Source of the DNA: Caulobacter sp.
GTDB taxonomy: Bacteria; Pseudomonadota; Alphaproteobacteria; Caulobacterales; Caulobacteraceae
Direction: 5' to 3'
Assembly: GCA_028291265.1 (NCBI GenBank)
Contig: JAQGIK010000059.1
Location: 1-32,701 of the forward strand
DNA: 32,701 nucleotides
Every line of letters starts with the position of its first letter. Positions within the stretch are counted from its first letter, which is position 1. This document shows, piece after piece, positions 24,461-31,896 of this stretch. The notes beneath the pieces were generated by a model. It was given only the letters and a program-made list of their open reading frames with translations. It was not told where the DNA came from and made no database searches. A program made the position numbers and the translations under genes.

Positions 24461-25414
24461 ATGAAATACCGCCAGCTCGGGTCCAGCGACCTGCTTGTCT
24501 CAGAAATCTCGCTCGGCTCCTGGCTGACGGCCGGGGTCGGGGTCGAGAAGGACACGGCCATCGCCAACATCCGCCACGCCCTGGACCTGGGCATCACCTT
24601 TCATGATACCGCCAACGTCTACGGCCGCGGCGCGGCCGAGACGGTGACCGGCGAGGCGCTGGCCGGCGTGCCGCGCGACAGCTACGTCCTGGCCACCAAG
24701 CTGTGGGGCGACATGGGCGGCGGCGACCAGGGCCTGTCGGCCGCGCAGGTGCACAAGCAGATCGACGCCTCGCTGAAGCGCCTGCGCACCGACTACGTCG
24801 ATCTCTACCAGTGCCACCGCTACGATGCGGCGACGCCGCTGGAAGAGACCATGCAGGCGCTGAGCGAGGTGGTGAAGGCCGGCAAGGCCCGCTGGATCGG
24901 CTTTTCGGAATGGTCGCCGGACAATATCCGCGCCGCCCTGGCCATCCCCGGGGTCGAGAAGTTCGTCTCCAGCCAGCCGCAGTACAGCCTGCTGTGGCGG
25001 CGGCCCGAGAAGGAGGTCATCCCGCTCTGCGCCGCCAACGGCATTTCGCAGATCGTCTGGTCGCCGCTGGCCCAGGGCGTGCTGACCGGAAAATACGACC
25101 CCGATTCTCCGCCGCCGGCCGACAGCCGGGCAGCCAGCGATTCGATGAGCGGCGCCATCAGCCGCTGGATGGAAAAGCCGGTGCTTCTGGCCGCCCAGGC
25201 CATGAAGCCGCTGGCCGCCGAGGCCGGCCTGACCCTGGCCCAGTTCGCCCTGGCCTGGGTGCTGCGCGAGCCCAACGTCGCCTCCTGCATCGTCGGGGCC
25301 AGCCGGCCCTCGCAGCTGGACGACAACGCCAAGGCGGTGGACGCCAAGATCGATCCCGCCCTGTTCGCCAAGGCCGAGGCCATCGCCGCGGCGGCCCGCG
25401 AGGCGGCCCGCTGA
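24461..25414 (+). CDS. Aldo/keto reductase (AKR6/Kv-beta-like)
   Basis: This is a 317-residue (alpha/beta)8 oxidoreductase using NADPH. The catalytic tetrad is complete: Asp49 and Tyr54 (FHDTANVYGRG), Lys80 (ATKLWG) and His119 (QCHRYD). The opening MKYRQLGSSDLLVSEISLG and the CIVGASRPSQLDDN block near residue 280 are typical of the family. I chose the ATG at 24461, behind GGGAG, over a non-conserved upstream TTG extension (24410). It ends overlapping a zinc-ribbon gene by one base (TGATG), so the two are co-translated. The substrate is unknown. Confidence 0.93.
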   Translation: MKYRQLGSSDLLVSEISLGSWLTAGVGVEKDTAIANIRHALDLGITFHDTANVYGRGAAETVTGEALAGVPRDSYVLATKLWGDMGGGDQGLSAAQVHKQIDASLKRLRTDYVDLYQCHRYDAATPLEETMQALSEVVKAGKARWIGFSEWSPDNIRAALAIPGVEKFVSSQPQYSLLWRRPEKEVIPLCAANGISQIVWSPLAQGVLTGKYDPDSPPPADSRAASDSMSGAISRWMEKPVLLAAQAMKPLAAEAGLTLAQFALAWVLREPNVASCIVGASRPSQLDDNAKAVDAKIDPALFAKAEAIAAAAREAAR

Positions 25415-25641
25415 TGCTGGCCCGGACCCCCAGACCCGTCTGCGTCGAGTGCGGCCTGGCCTATGGCGCGCCGGGCTTCGTCTTCTATCACGGGCAGCGC
25501 GAGGAAGGTCCGGCCTACTGGTCGGACCGGGGCCTGCTCTGCTCGCCGGTCTGCGCCGGCAAACATGCGCGGATGCGGCTGGCCGAGGGGACCATGCCCA
25601 GGGGCGCGGTCGACTGCCCGGTGGACTGGTACGCCTACTAG
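25414..25641 (+). CDS. Small zinc-ribbon protein
   Basis: This is a 75-residue protein whose ATG shares a base with the aldo/keto reductase stop. It contains two cysteine pairs, Cys10-x2-Cys13 (VCVECG) and Cys43-x3-Cys47 (LCSPVCAG), a zinc-ribbon-like arrangement reminiscent of YHS/TRASH-type metal-binding modules. No transmembrane segment is seen. Its function is unknown. The stop overlaps the convergent hydrolase stop (CTAG). Confidence 0.75.
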   Translation: MLARTPRPVCVECGLAYGAPGFVFYHGQREEGPAYWSDRGLLCSPVCAGKHARMRLAEGTMPRGAVDCPVDWYAY

Positions 25642-26630
25642 TCGAACCGCCGCAGCCAGCGGTCGACCGCGGTCAGCCAGCGCTGCGGCTGGTCGTTCTG
25701 GATGGCGTGGGCGGCGCCGGGGATGACTTGCGCCTCGCCACGCGGGATCATCCGGGCGAAGCGTCGGGCGGTGTCGGGCAGGATGCTGTCGAACTGGCCG
25801 CTGAGCACCAGGGTCGGGGCGGTGATCCGGCGCAGCAGGGACGTGCCGTCATAGGTCTTCAGCTGCCCGTCCGACCGGAACTCCGTGGGGCCCCAGAGCC
25901 CCTGGTAGAGCTTGGAATTGAAGCCCGTCGGCAGGGATTCACGATAGGCCTGGGCCCAGGCCGGGCGGCGCTCGATGGCGTTGAAGTGGTGGTAGAATAT
26001 CTCCGTCGCCGCCTCGCAGCCGGAGCTGTCGGCGGGAACGGCGTCGCAGCGGGTCAGTTCGGCCCGGACCTGGGGCGGCAGGGTGGCGCGCAGCCGGTAG
26101 GCGTCGGCGATCCACACCGGCGTCGAGATCAGCGGCCCCTGCAGGATCAGGCTGGCGAGACCCGGCGGCCGGCGGGCGCCGTACTCCAGGCCCAGCGTGC
26201 CGCCCCAGCTGTGCCCGAGGAAATGCAGGCGATCGAGGCCCAGCGCCTGGCGGATCGGATCGATCTCGGCGACGAAGCGCGGCACGGTCCAGTTCTTCGG
26301 GTCGCCGGGGGCGTCGGAGCGGCCGCAGTCGAGCTGGTCGTAGAGGACCACGGCGCGGTCGCCGCTGAGCGCAATGGCCTGCAGGTTGGCCGCATGGCTG
26401 CCGCCCGGGCCGCCGTGCGCCATGATCAACGGCGGGCGGCGGCTCCCCAGATCGCCATTGACCCGGACATAGACCCGGCCGCCCGGCACGGCGACCATCA
26501 GCTCCCGGTCCGGCGCCGGGACGGCGGTCAGCGGCGCCGGACTGGCCCGGGCGACAGGGGCCAGGCCAAGCGCGGCCCCGCCCGCCAGCAGGCCGAGGGT
26601 GGCGCGACGGGTCTGCAGCGCGGTAATCAG
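25638..26630 (-). CDS. Tat-exported alpha/beta hydrolase, proline iminopeptidase-like; CTG start proposed
   Basis: From CTG at 26630 the protein is 330 residues. It begins with a twin-arginine signal: LQTRRATLGLLAGG (5-18), a hydrophobic stretch and an AxA-type site (ARA, 27-29). The hydrolase has HGGPGGS (72-78), the oxyanion motif of proline iminopeptidases, and the nucleophile elbow GHSWGG (139-144, Ser141); an Asp (GQFDS) and His (AAHAI) follow. From the first ATG (26498) 44 residues and the whole signal peptide would be lost, which is implausible. No ATG or GTG occurs in frame further upstream. CTGA overlaps the globin stop exactly like a canonical ATGA, and GGAGG lies 5 nt before. Confidence 0.85.
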   Translation of the reverse strand: MITALQTRRATLGLLAGGAALGLAPVARASPAPLTAVPAPDRELMVAVPGGRVYVRVNGDLGSRRPPLIMAHGGPGGSHAANLQAIALSGDRAVVLYDQLDCGRSDAPGDPKNWTVPRFVAEIDPIRQALGLDRLHFLGHSWGGTLGLEYGARRPPGLASLILQGPLISTPVWIADAYRLRATLPPQVRAELTRCDAVPADSSGCEAATEIFYHHFNAIERRPAWAQAYRESLPTGFNSKLYQGLWGPTEFRSDGQLKTYDGTSLLRRITAPTLVLSGQFDSILPDTARRFARMIPRGEAQVIPGAAHAIQNDQPQRWLTAVDRWLRRFD

Positions 26631-27022
26631 GCGCCCTCCGCCAGCTGCCTGGCCCGCTCGGTGAGTGCGGCCCAGGCGGTGGCGGTCGCCGCGGTCCAGT
26701 CCTCGCCGAGGCCTTCGCGGACGACCTCGGCGACGACCGGGAAGAAGTCGGCGAAGACCTCGGGCGGAACGCCGAGGCCTTCGTGGTTGACCCGCTCGAT
26801 GGCGATCAGCCGGGCCCCCTGGTCGCCCCCATCGGCAAGGTCGAGCAAGGCGTCGAAGGCCTGGGCCAGCATCTCGCCGCGGGCCGCGCCCGTGCGGTCG
26901 CCGACGAACAGGTCTTCCGCATCGGGCCGGGCGGCGAACAGGTGGGCGTAGACCTGCGCGGTCGGATCGCCGTGGCGTTCTGCGAGACGTTCCAGGGATT
27001 GGCGGATGAGATCGGCGGTCAT
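26627..27022 (-). CDS. Globin-like protein
   Basis: This is a 131-residue protein with the helical layout of single-domain globins. Residues 24-39 (VYAHLFAARPDAEDLF) match the B-C helix region of globins, and RVNHEGLGVPPEVFADFFP (78-96) matches the F helix; His80 is the probable proximal haem ligand. Flavohaemoglobin-like reductase domains are absent. It may bind O2 or NO or act as a sensor. I chose the ATG at 27022 (GGAG a few nt before); an in-frame GTG lies three codons upstream. It is co-translated with the Tat-exported hydrolase. Confidence 0.82.
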   Translation of the reverse strand: MTADLIRQSLERLAERHGDPTAQVYAHLFAARPDAEDLFVGDRTGAARGEMLAQAFDALLDLADGGDQGARLIAIERVNHEGLGVPPEVFADFFPVVAEVVREGLGEDWTAATATAWAALTERARQLAEGA

Positions 27023-27059
27023 GGGCTCCACTGTGGCGCGGATGCGGCCGATTGGCGAG

Positions 27060-27914
27060 CTAGGCGGGATCCGGCGGTTCGATGCGGCGCCACAGGGCCT
27101 CCAGCACCGCGTAGAGGCCGAAGGCGGCGAGGCCCAGGCCGGTCACGAACAGCACGGCCGAACCGAACGGCTGGGCCTCCAGCGCCTGCAGGGCGCCGCC
27201 GAGGTTGCGGACCTCCGACGCGCGGGCGTCCCAGCCGGCCCGGACCAGGGTGTAGCCGAGCGGCAGGAAGGCCAGGCCGCGCATGCCGTAGCCGACCCGG
27301 CCGATCCAGCAGGCCCAGCGCCTGGTCCCGGCTTTGCAGCCGAGCCGCTTGCCGAAGTCGGTGCGGAACACCTGGACGACGCCGGCGACGCCGACGGCGA
27401 CGACAAACAGGCCGACCACCAGCAGCAGCCAGGAGCCGAACGGCAGGCTCATCAGGCCGGCGGCGCCCTGGCGGGCGTTCTGCGCCTCGTCCGCCTCGCC
27501 GAAATCCTCCAGCTCATCGAGCAGTGCGAGGATCGACCAGGCCAGGGCGCCGTAGACCAGGCCGCTGATCGCCTGCCCGGCCCGGCTGGCCAGCGCCTTG
27601 GGCTCGCTGCCCTGGCGGTCGGCGTCGAACACCGACTGCAGGCCGCGCCAGAGCGCGAAACCGATCAGGCCGACGGCGATCAGCGCCGCCCAGACCTGCC
27701 CGAACGGCCAGTCAGCCAGGGCGGCGACGGCGCCCCTGGCGCCGGTCGGGGTGCGGGCCAGTTCGACGGCGGCCGAAGCGGCCAGGCCGCCGATGCTCAA
27801 ATAGACGAAGCCGCGCGCCGCGTAGCCGGCCCGCGCCGCCCATTCGAGGGCGACGGCGGGTTTCGATGGCTTGCGGCGTGACCAGGGAAGCCGGCTCCAG
27901 AAGCCGGCGGCCAT
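27060..27914 (-). CDS. DUF1206 family membrane protein
   Basis: This is a 284-residue inner-membrane protein made of three repeated two-helix units. Each begins with a similar motif: ARAGYAARGFVYLSIGG (about 27-43), SRAGQAISGLVYGALAW, and GRVGYGMRGLAFLPLGY. DUF1206 has no established biochemical function. The start ATG at 27914 shares a base with the stop of the single-helix protein upstream (TGATG), so the two are translated together. An in-frame TTG one codon earlier is less likely. Confidence 0.9.
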   Translation of the reverse strand: MAAGFWSRLPWSRRKPSKPAVALEWAARAGYAARGFVYLSIGGLAASAAVELARTPTGARGAVAALADWPFGQVWAALIAVGLIGFALWRGLQSVFDADRQGSEPKALASRAGQAISGLVYGALAWSILALLDELEDFGEADEAQNARQGAAGLMSLPFGSWLLLVVGLFVVAVGVAGVVQVFRTDFGKRLGCKAGTRRWACWIGRVGYGMRGLAFLPLGYTLVRAGWDARASEVRNLGGALQALEAQPFGSAVLFVTGLGLAAFGLYAVLEALWRRIEPPDPA

Positions 27915-28099
27915 CAACCGCCGCTCGGCAGCTTGGGCGCCTCGATCTTCGGAGCCTTGATGTTGACGTCGACCTGTTTCTTCTGGGTCAGACCGCCGCC
28001 GAAGATCAGGAAGGCGCCGATGACCACCACCAGCACCAGCAGGCCGCCGACCACGAAGGCCAGACCTGAGTTGCCGCTACCACTGTTTCCGTCCGCCAT
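27914..28099 (-). CDS. Small single-helix membrane protein
   Basis: This is a 61-residue protein starting at the ATG at 28099, behind GGAGGA with 7 nt spacing. A short Gly/Ser/Asn leader is followed by a hydrophobic segment (about 13-36, LAFVVGGLLVLVVVIGAFLIFGG) and a basic/proline tail (KKQVDVNIKAPKIEAPKLP). It is probably an inner-membrane protein, topology N-in or N-out unresolved. It leads a two-gene unit with the DUF1206 protein. An upstream ATG (28117) only covers the ribosome-binding site. Confidence 0.75.
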   Translation of the reverse strand: MADGNSGSGNSGLAFVVGGLLVLVVVIGAFLIFGGGLTQKKQVDVNIKAPKIEAPKLPSGG

Positions 28100-28267
28100 T
28101 CGATTGTCCTCCAGCATTTTCCCGATCTGTCCAAGCGCGGTGACCTGCGCTTGGTTCCGCCCCCCAACCGGGCAGGAGGCGATGACCCGCCAGGTAATCG
28201 ACCCGCCTCCCTGGCTCCGCGAGGATCGTCACAGGCCCCGGATGGGGATGATCAACGGAGTGAGACA

Positions 28268-28666
28268 ATGACCCTGCAGCTTTCGACCCTGCTCAGGCGG
28301 ACCCTGGGTTTCGACGCGGCGACCTGCGCCGCCATGGGGGTGGCGATGACGGCCGGCGGACTGCCTTTGGCCAGGATCACCGGCCTGCCGCCGGCCCTGC
28401 TGATGATCGCCGGCCTGGTGCTGCTGGCCGTGGCCGCCGTGCTGGCCTGGCTGGCGAAACGGCAGAGCGCCCCGGCCCCGATGGTCTGGCTGGTGCTGGG
28501 CGGCAACGCCGGCTGGGTGGCGGCCAGTGTGGCGTTGCTGGTCGGCGGCTGGGTGCGGCCGACGCTGCTCGGCGAACTGTTCATCATCGCCCAGGCCCTG
28601 GGCGTGGTGGGCCTGACCGGGCTGGAGTACCTGGGTTATCGGCGCAGCGGGCCGGCCCTGGTCTAG
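28268..28666 (+). CDS. Small four-helix membrane protein
   Basis: This is a 132-residue protein with four hydrophobic segments (about 18-36, 43-63, 72-91, 98-118). The N-terminus is short and basic. GGAG lies 10 nt before the ATG at 28268. No family is recognised, although the four-helix pattern with a Gly-rich first helix is common among small alphaproteobacterial inner-membrane proteins. It diverges from the 61-residue gene; the 168-nt gap between them presumably holds both promoters, which I could not pinpoint. It ends at a strong terminator. Confidence 0.75.
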   Translation: MTLQLSTLLRRTLGFDAATCAAMGVAMTAGGLPLARITGLPPALLMIAGLVLLAVAAVLAWLAKRQSAPAPMVWLVLGGNAGWVAASVALLVGGWVRPTLLGELFIIAQALGVVGLTGLEYLGYRRSGPALV

Positions 28667-28675
28667 GAGGCGATA

Positions 28676-28703
28676 GGGCCCGCCGGCGTACCGGCGGGCC
28701 CCT
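28676..28703. terminator. Bidirectional intrinsic terminator
   Basis: GGGCCCGCCGG (28676-28686) and CCGGCGGGCCC (28691-28701) form a perfect 11-bp stem with a CGTA loop. It lies between convergent genes, ending both the small membrane protein and the five-module protein. The trailing T-run is poor on both strands, so termination may also rely on Rho. Confidence 0.75.
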
Positions 28704-28726
28704 CGTTACTCGGCGGCTCGGCTAAC

Positions 28727-30076
28727 TCAATTGCCGGCCAGCTTGCAGGGACCGAAAGCCTTGGCCTGGGCGCAGGACAGGACTTCCACCGGCTTGGTCG
28801 AGCCGCGGGTGTAGCCGATGACGTAGGAGCCGTTGCCGTCGGCGCAGTTGGCCTCGAGGTAGACGGCCGTGTCGCTGGCCTTGTCCATCGGACGGCTCTC
28901 GCGGACCTGGCAGGTGCTGGTGTCGCGCAGGGACTTGATGTCCTTGGTCAGCTGGGCGTAGCCGGCGTCCTTCTTGGTGAAGGAGCAGCGGTAGCCTTGC
29001 GCCTCGGCGATGGCGCAGGGGTAGACGATGCCGCTGGCCGCGCCCTTGAACTCGATCACGGCGCCTTCGGGGCGGTCGTTGCACTTCAGCTCGACGATCT
29101 CTTTGCCGGGGACGTTGAAGATGCCGTACTGGGCGACGTCGCAGGTGAAGCCGACCTTGCCGGCCAGGCGGGTGTAGAGGCCGTTCTGCTCGGTCTTGGC
29201 GGCGCGGGCGTCGGTCATGGTGCAGCCGCCGCCGACGAAGTCGGCATCGGCGCAGGCCACGGTCTTGCCGTTCTTGCCGTCGGGCGCCTGTTCCAGCATG
29301 TAGCCGTCGCCGGCCTGGCAGGAGACTTCGAACCAGCTGGAGCCGGTGGTGGTGGAGAGGACGTAGCGCTTGTCCTTGATGGCGCAGGTCTTGCCCGAGC
29401 TGACCACCAGGGCGTCGACGACGGCGAGCTGGGCGGCCCGGTCGGTCAGCTGGCAGGCGCGGGTGTCGGCGGCGTCGAAGCTGATGCAGCTGTTGGCCTT
29501 GACCTCGCCCGACAGGTTGGCCGGCGAGGTGGTCTCGACGACGAAGCCGGTGCCGGGGCCGCAGGCGACTTCGATGTAGGTCTTGGTCGGGCTGGCGCCG
29601 ATGTAGCGATAGCCGGTCGGGGTGCAGCTCTTGCCGGCCTTGGTCAGGTAGGGAGCCAGCTGGGCCTGCAGGTTGGCGTTGCCGGCCAGGCGGCACTTCA
29701 GCGGGCTGTCGACGTCCTTGTCGCCTTGCTTGACCTTCTTCTCGGCGTCGAAGCAGGGGAACAGCTGGGCGACCGGCTTGGCCGGATCCTGTCCGACGAT
29801 GTAGCCGAAGCCCTGGTCGCAGGCGACTTCGTAGTAGTTGGTCTTGGACTTGGTGTCGGTGACCGTGAAGCGGGCCTCGGTGATGTTGCAGGCCAGGCCG
29901 GCGGCCTTGGCCAGGGCCGGCGCTTCGGCCATGCCGCGGTCGCGATCCTTCTGGGCGATTTCGCCCGGCGCGGCGGCGACTTCCTTTTCCTTCTTGGGAG
30001 CCGCGACGGTGACGGCGGAGGTGGCGAGCATCGCCAGCATGACTGCGGCGGCGACGCCGAAACGGTTACGACTCAT
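28727..30076 (-). CDS. Exported protein of five tandem four-cysteine modules
   Basis: This is a 449-residue protein with a Sec signal peptide (residues 1-26, ending AVTVAA). The rest contains exactly 20 cysteines, arranged in five modules of about 80 residues: 63/86/108/128, 151/172/197/208, 231/253/275/285, 312/332/354/364 and 389/411/435/444. Each module reads Cys-x(19-22)-Cys with YxEVxC around the second, then a third Cys about 22-25 on and a fourth 9-20 later. The pattern implies two disulfides per module in the periplasm or outside the cell. I do not recognise the family. I chose the ATG at 30076; earlier in-frame codons lie upstream of the promoter's start site. Confidence 0.88.
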   Translation of the reverse strand: MSRNRFGVAAAVMLAMLATSAVTVAAPKKEKEVAAAPGEIAQKDRDRGMAEAPALAKAAGLACNITEARFTVTDTKSKTNYYEVACDQGFGYIVGQDPAKPVAQLFPCFDAEKKVKQGDKDVDSPLKCRLAGNANLQAQLAPYLTKAGKSCTPTGYRYIGASPTKTYIEVACGPGTGFVVETTSPANLSGEVKANSCISFDAADTRACQLTDRAAQLAVVDALVVSSGKTCAIKDKRYVLSTTTGSSWFEVSCQAGDGYMLEQAPDGKNGKTVACADADFVGGGCTMTDARAAKTEQNGLYTRLAGKVGFTCDVAQYGIFNVPGKEIVELKCNDRPEGAVIEFKGAASGIVYPCAIAEAQGYRCSFTKKDAGYAQLTKDIKSLRDTSTCQVRESRPMDKASDTAVYLEANCADGNGSYVIGYTRGSTKPVEVLSCAQAKAFGPCKLAGN

Positions 30077-30112
30077 GTCTACCCGAGCTCCCTGGGGATA
30101 GGCTGTTGTTTT

Positions 30113-30145
30113 GGGCGTTAAACGCCCCGTTCTCTGGCCGGTCAA
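30113..30145 (-). promoter_or_regulatory. Promoter with overlapping palindrome for the cysteine-module gene
   Basis: On the minus strand TTGACC (30140-30145) and TTTAAC (30117-30122) are 17 bp apart, a good sigma70-type pair. GGGCGTT/AACGCCC (30113-30127) is a 15-bp inverted repeat with a single central base that covers the -10, as expected for a repressor operator. Transcription would start near 30110, about 34 nt before the ATG. Confidence 0.6.
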
Positions 30146-30221
30146 GATGCCTATCCTAACAGGCGCAATTGCGGCGCCGCGCTGAACGCGGGATGATGGC
30201 GGCGTTCATCGGAGAGACACT

Positions 30222-31295
30222 GTGCACGACGGCGTGGAAGACATCTCGGCGGAGCTGCGCCGACCCAAGCTCGACTACCCGTTCGAGACCGTGCCGACGC
30301 CCGGCGCGGGCGATGCGGTGGAGGTGGCGCCGGGGGTGATGTGGCTGCGCCAGCCGCTGGGCGGACCGCTGGGCTTCATCAACGTCTGGGCCCTGGCCGA
30401 CGGCGAGGGCTGGTGCATCGTCGACACCGGCATGCAGACCCGCGAGACCTCCCAGGCCTGGCGCGAGGCCTTCAAAGGGGCGCTGGGCGGCAAGCCGATT
30501 ACGCGGGTGATCGTCACCCACCTGCATCCCGACCACATCGGCCTGGCCGGCTGGATGACCCGCAAGTTCCAGTGCCGGCTGTGGATGACGCGGCTGGAGT
30601 ATATCCAGTGCCGCATGCTGGTGGCCGACACCGGCCGCGAGGCGCCGGAGGATGGCCTGCGGTTCTACAAGGCGGCCGGCTGGGACGAGGACGCCATCGA
30701 CAACTACCGGGCCCGTTTCGGCGGCTTCGGCAAGGCCATCTACCAGCTGCCCGACAGCTATCGGCGGATGACCGACGGCGAGACGATCCGCATCGGGATG
30801 CACGACTGGAAGGTGATCACCGGCAACGGCCATTCGCCGGACCATGCCTGCCTGTGGTGTCCCGAACTCAACCTGTTCATCAGCGGCGACCAGATTCTGC
30901 CGCGAATTTCCTCGAACGTCTCGGTGTTCCCGACCGAGCCGGACGGAGACCCGCTGACCGACTGGCTGACCTCGCTGGCCAAGCTCAAGGCCGCCATCCC
31001 TGAGGGCGTGCTGGTGCTGCCGGCCCACAACGACCCCTTCTATGGCGCGCACGCGCGGCTCGACCACCTGGCGGCCGGGCATGAGCGGCAACTGGGCCGG
31101 CTGGAGAAGTCGATCGGCGAGGCCCCCAAGCGCAGCATCGACGTGTTCGGCAGCCTGTTCGCCCGGCCCATCGGCCCGGAACTGATGGGCATGGCCACCG
31201 GCGAGAGCCTGGCCCACCTCAACTGCCTGATCGGGCGCGGGCGGGCGGTGGCGGAGACGGATGCGGACGGGGTGACTTGGTATCGGGCGGCCTGA
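30222..31295 (+). CDS. MBL-fold metallohydrolase
   Basis: This is a 357-residue cytoplasmic protein of the metallo-beta-lactamase superfamily. The zinc-binding motif THLHPDH (99-105) gives His100, His102, Asp104 and His105; later ligands are in GHSPDH (His about 205), GDQILP and PAHND. The N-terminal domain and the C-terminal extension (about 260-357) resemble glyoxalase II-like hydrolases or a Caulobacterales subgroup of lactamase-like hydrolases. The start is GTG at 30222, with GGAGAG 7 nt before it. It diverges from the five-module protein and is followed 3 nt later by a small membrane protein. The substrate is unknown. Confidence 0.9.
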   Translation: MHDGVEDISAELRRPKLDYPFETVPTPGAGDAVEVAPGVMWLRQPLGGPLGFINVWALADGEGWCIVDTGMQTRETSQAWREAFKGALGGKPITRVIVTHLHPDHIGLAGWMTRKFQCRLWMTRLEYIQCRMLVADTGREAPEDGLRFYKAAGWDEDAIDNYRARFGGFGKAIYQLPDSYRRMTDGETIRIGMHDWKVITGNGHSPDHACLWCPELNLFISGDQILPRISSNVSVFPTEPDGDPLTDWLTSLAKLKAAIPEGVLVLPAHNDPFYGAHARLDHLAAGHERQLGRLEKSIGEAPKRSIDVFGSLFARPIGPELMGMATGESLAHLNCLIGRGRAVAETDADGVTWYRAA

Positions 31296-31298
31296 GGG

Positions 31299-31619
31299 AT
31301 GGCGAAGAAGAAGCGGCGGGTCTGGTTCGAATCGACGCTGCTGCTCGGTTCGACCCCGGTCAGCATCGAGGGATTCGTTCTGCTGTTCGGCGGCGTCGGC
31401 GGCGGGATGGCCGTCTTCTTTCTGGGCATCTGGCCGTCGAAGCAGCCACGGCTGGCGATATTCGCCGGCCCGTGTTTCGCCCTGTTTGTCATTCTGGCGC
31501 TGACGGTCGTCATCCTGGGCTGGATGCACACCGCCAGAGCCGCCTGGCGCGAGCGGGACGAGGTCCAGAACGCCCGGGATATCCCTGGCGGCGGACGAGA
31601 CTCCGGCCTTGGAGACTGA
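31299..31619 (+). CDS. Small membrane protein
   Basis: This is a 106-residue protein with two hydrophobic segments (about 24-43 and 50-73), a basic N-terminus (MAKKKRRVWFES) and a polar tail that is rich in Arg/Asp. It starts 3 nt after the MBL-fold hydrolase stop. Only GAGGG directly before the ATG could serve as ribosome-binding site, so translation probably depends on coupling. No family is recognised. Confidence 0.7.
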   Translation: MAKKKRRVWFESTLLLGSTPVSIEGFVLLFGGVGGGMAVFFLGIWPSKQPRLAIFAGPCFALFVILALTVVILGWMHTARAAWRERDEVQNARDIPGGGRDSGLGD

Positions 31620-31695
31620 GAGCGGTCCTGGCGAGAGACTACACGCCGCATCGGCGCCTGTTTTCAATGATTTCAAAGGCTTGACCCCGGGCGGA

Positions 31696-31757
31696 TTTGA
31701 AGTTTGTTTGAAGTCGATTTGAAGTTTCGATGAAGCGGGTTTGAAGGCGATCTGAAG
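31696..31757 (+). repeat. Six-copy 11-bp-phased TTTGAAG repeat array
   Basis: TTTGAAG or close variants (GATGAAG, TCTGAAG) occur at 31696, 31707, 31718, 31729, 31740 and 31751, each exactly 11 bp after the last. GAAG is invariant in all six; the four bases between copies vary. One-helical-turn phasing of a heptamer is the form of tandem sites of OmpR/PhoB-family regulators. It lies in the 277-nt gap 31620-31896, which holds no convincing gene except a 13-codon ORF at 31817-31858 (MMADIKGYQNRGC) with no ribosome-binding site. The insertion sequence to the right may separate the array from its target gene. Confidence 0.85.
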
Positions 31758-31896
31758 TGGCCCCGCGCCCGCCGGCGGCCGCCCGCCGCTTATCGAAGCG
31801 GCCACGCCATTATCCCATGATGGCCGACATCAAGGGATACCAGAACCGGGGCTGCTGATTACGCGCCGCCGAACGATAGCTAGGACGAATCGACAT

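Noticed and set aside
28077..28268. 63-residue minus-strand open frame
   Set aside because: It overlaps the better supported 61-residue gene, which has a strong ribosome-binding site and a clear membrane helix.
31696..31757. CRISPR array or Pho box
   Set aside because: The repeats are 7 bp with 4-bp gaps, far too short for CRISPR, and the heptamer is not the CTGTCAT of Pho boxes.
30156..31805. 549-residue minus-strand open frame opposite the MBL-fold hydrolase
   Set aside because: It is a high-GC shadow of a gene with an intact zinc motif, with no recognisable motif of its own.
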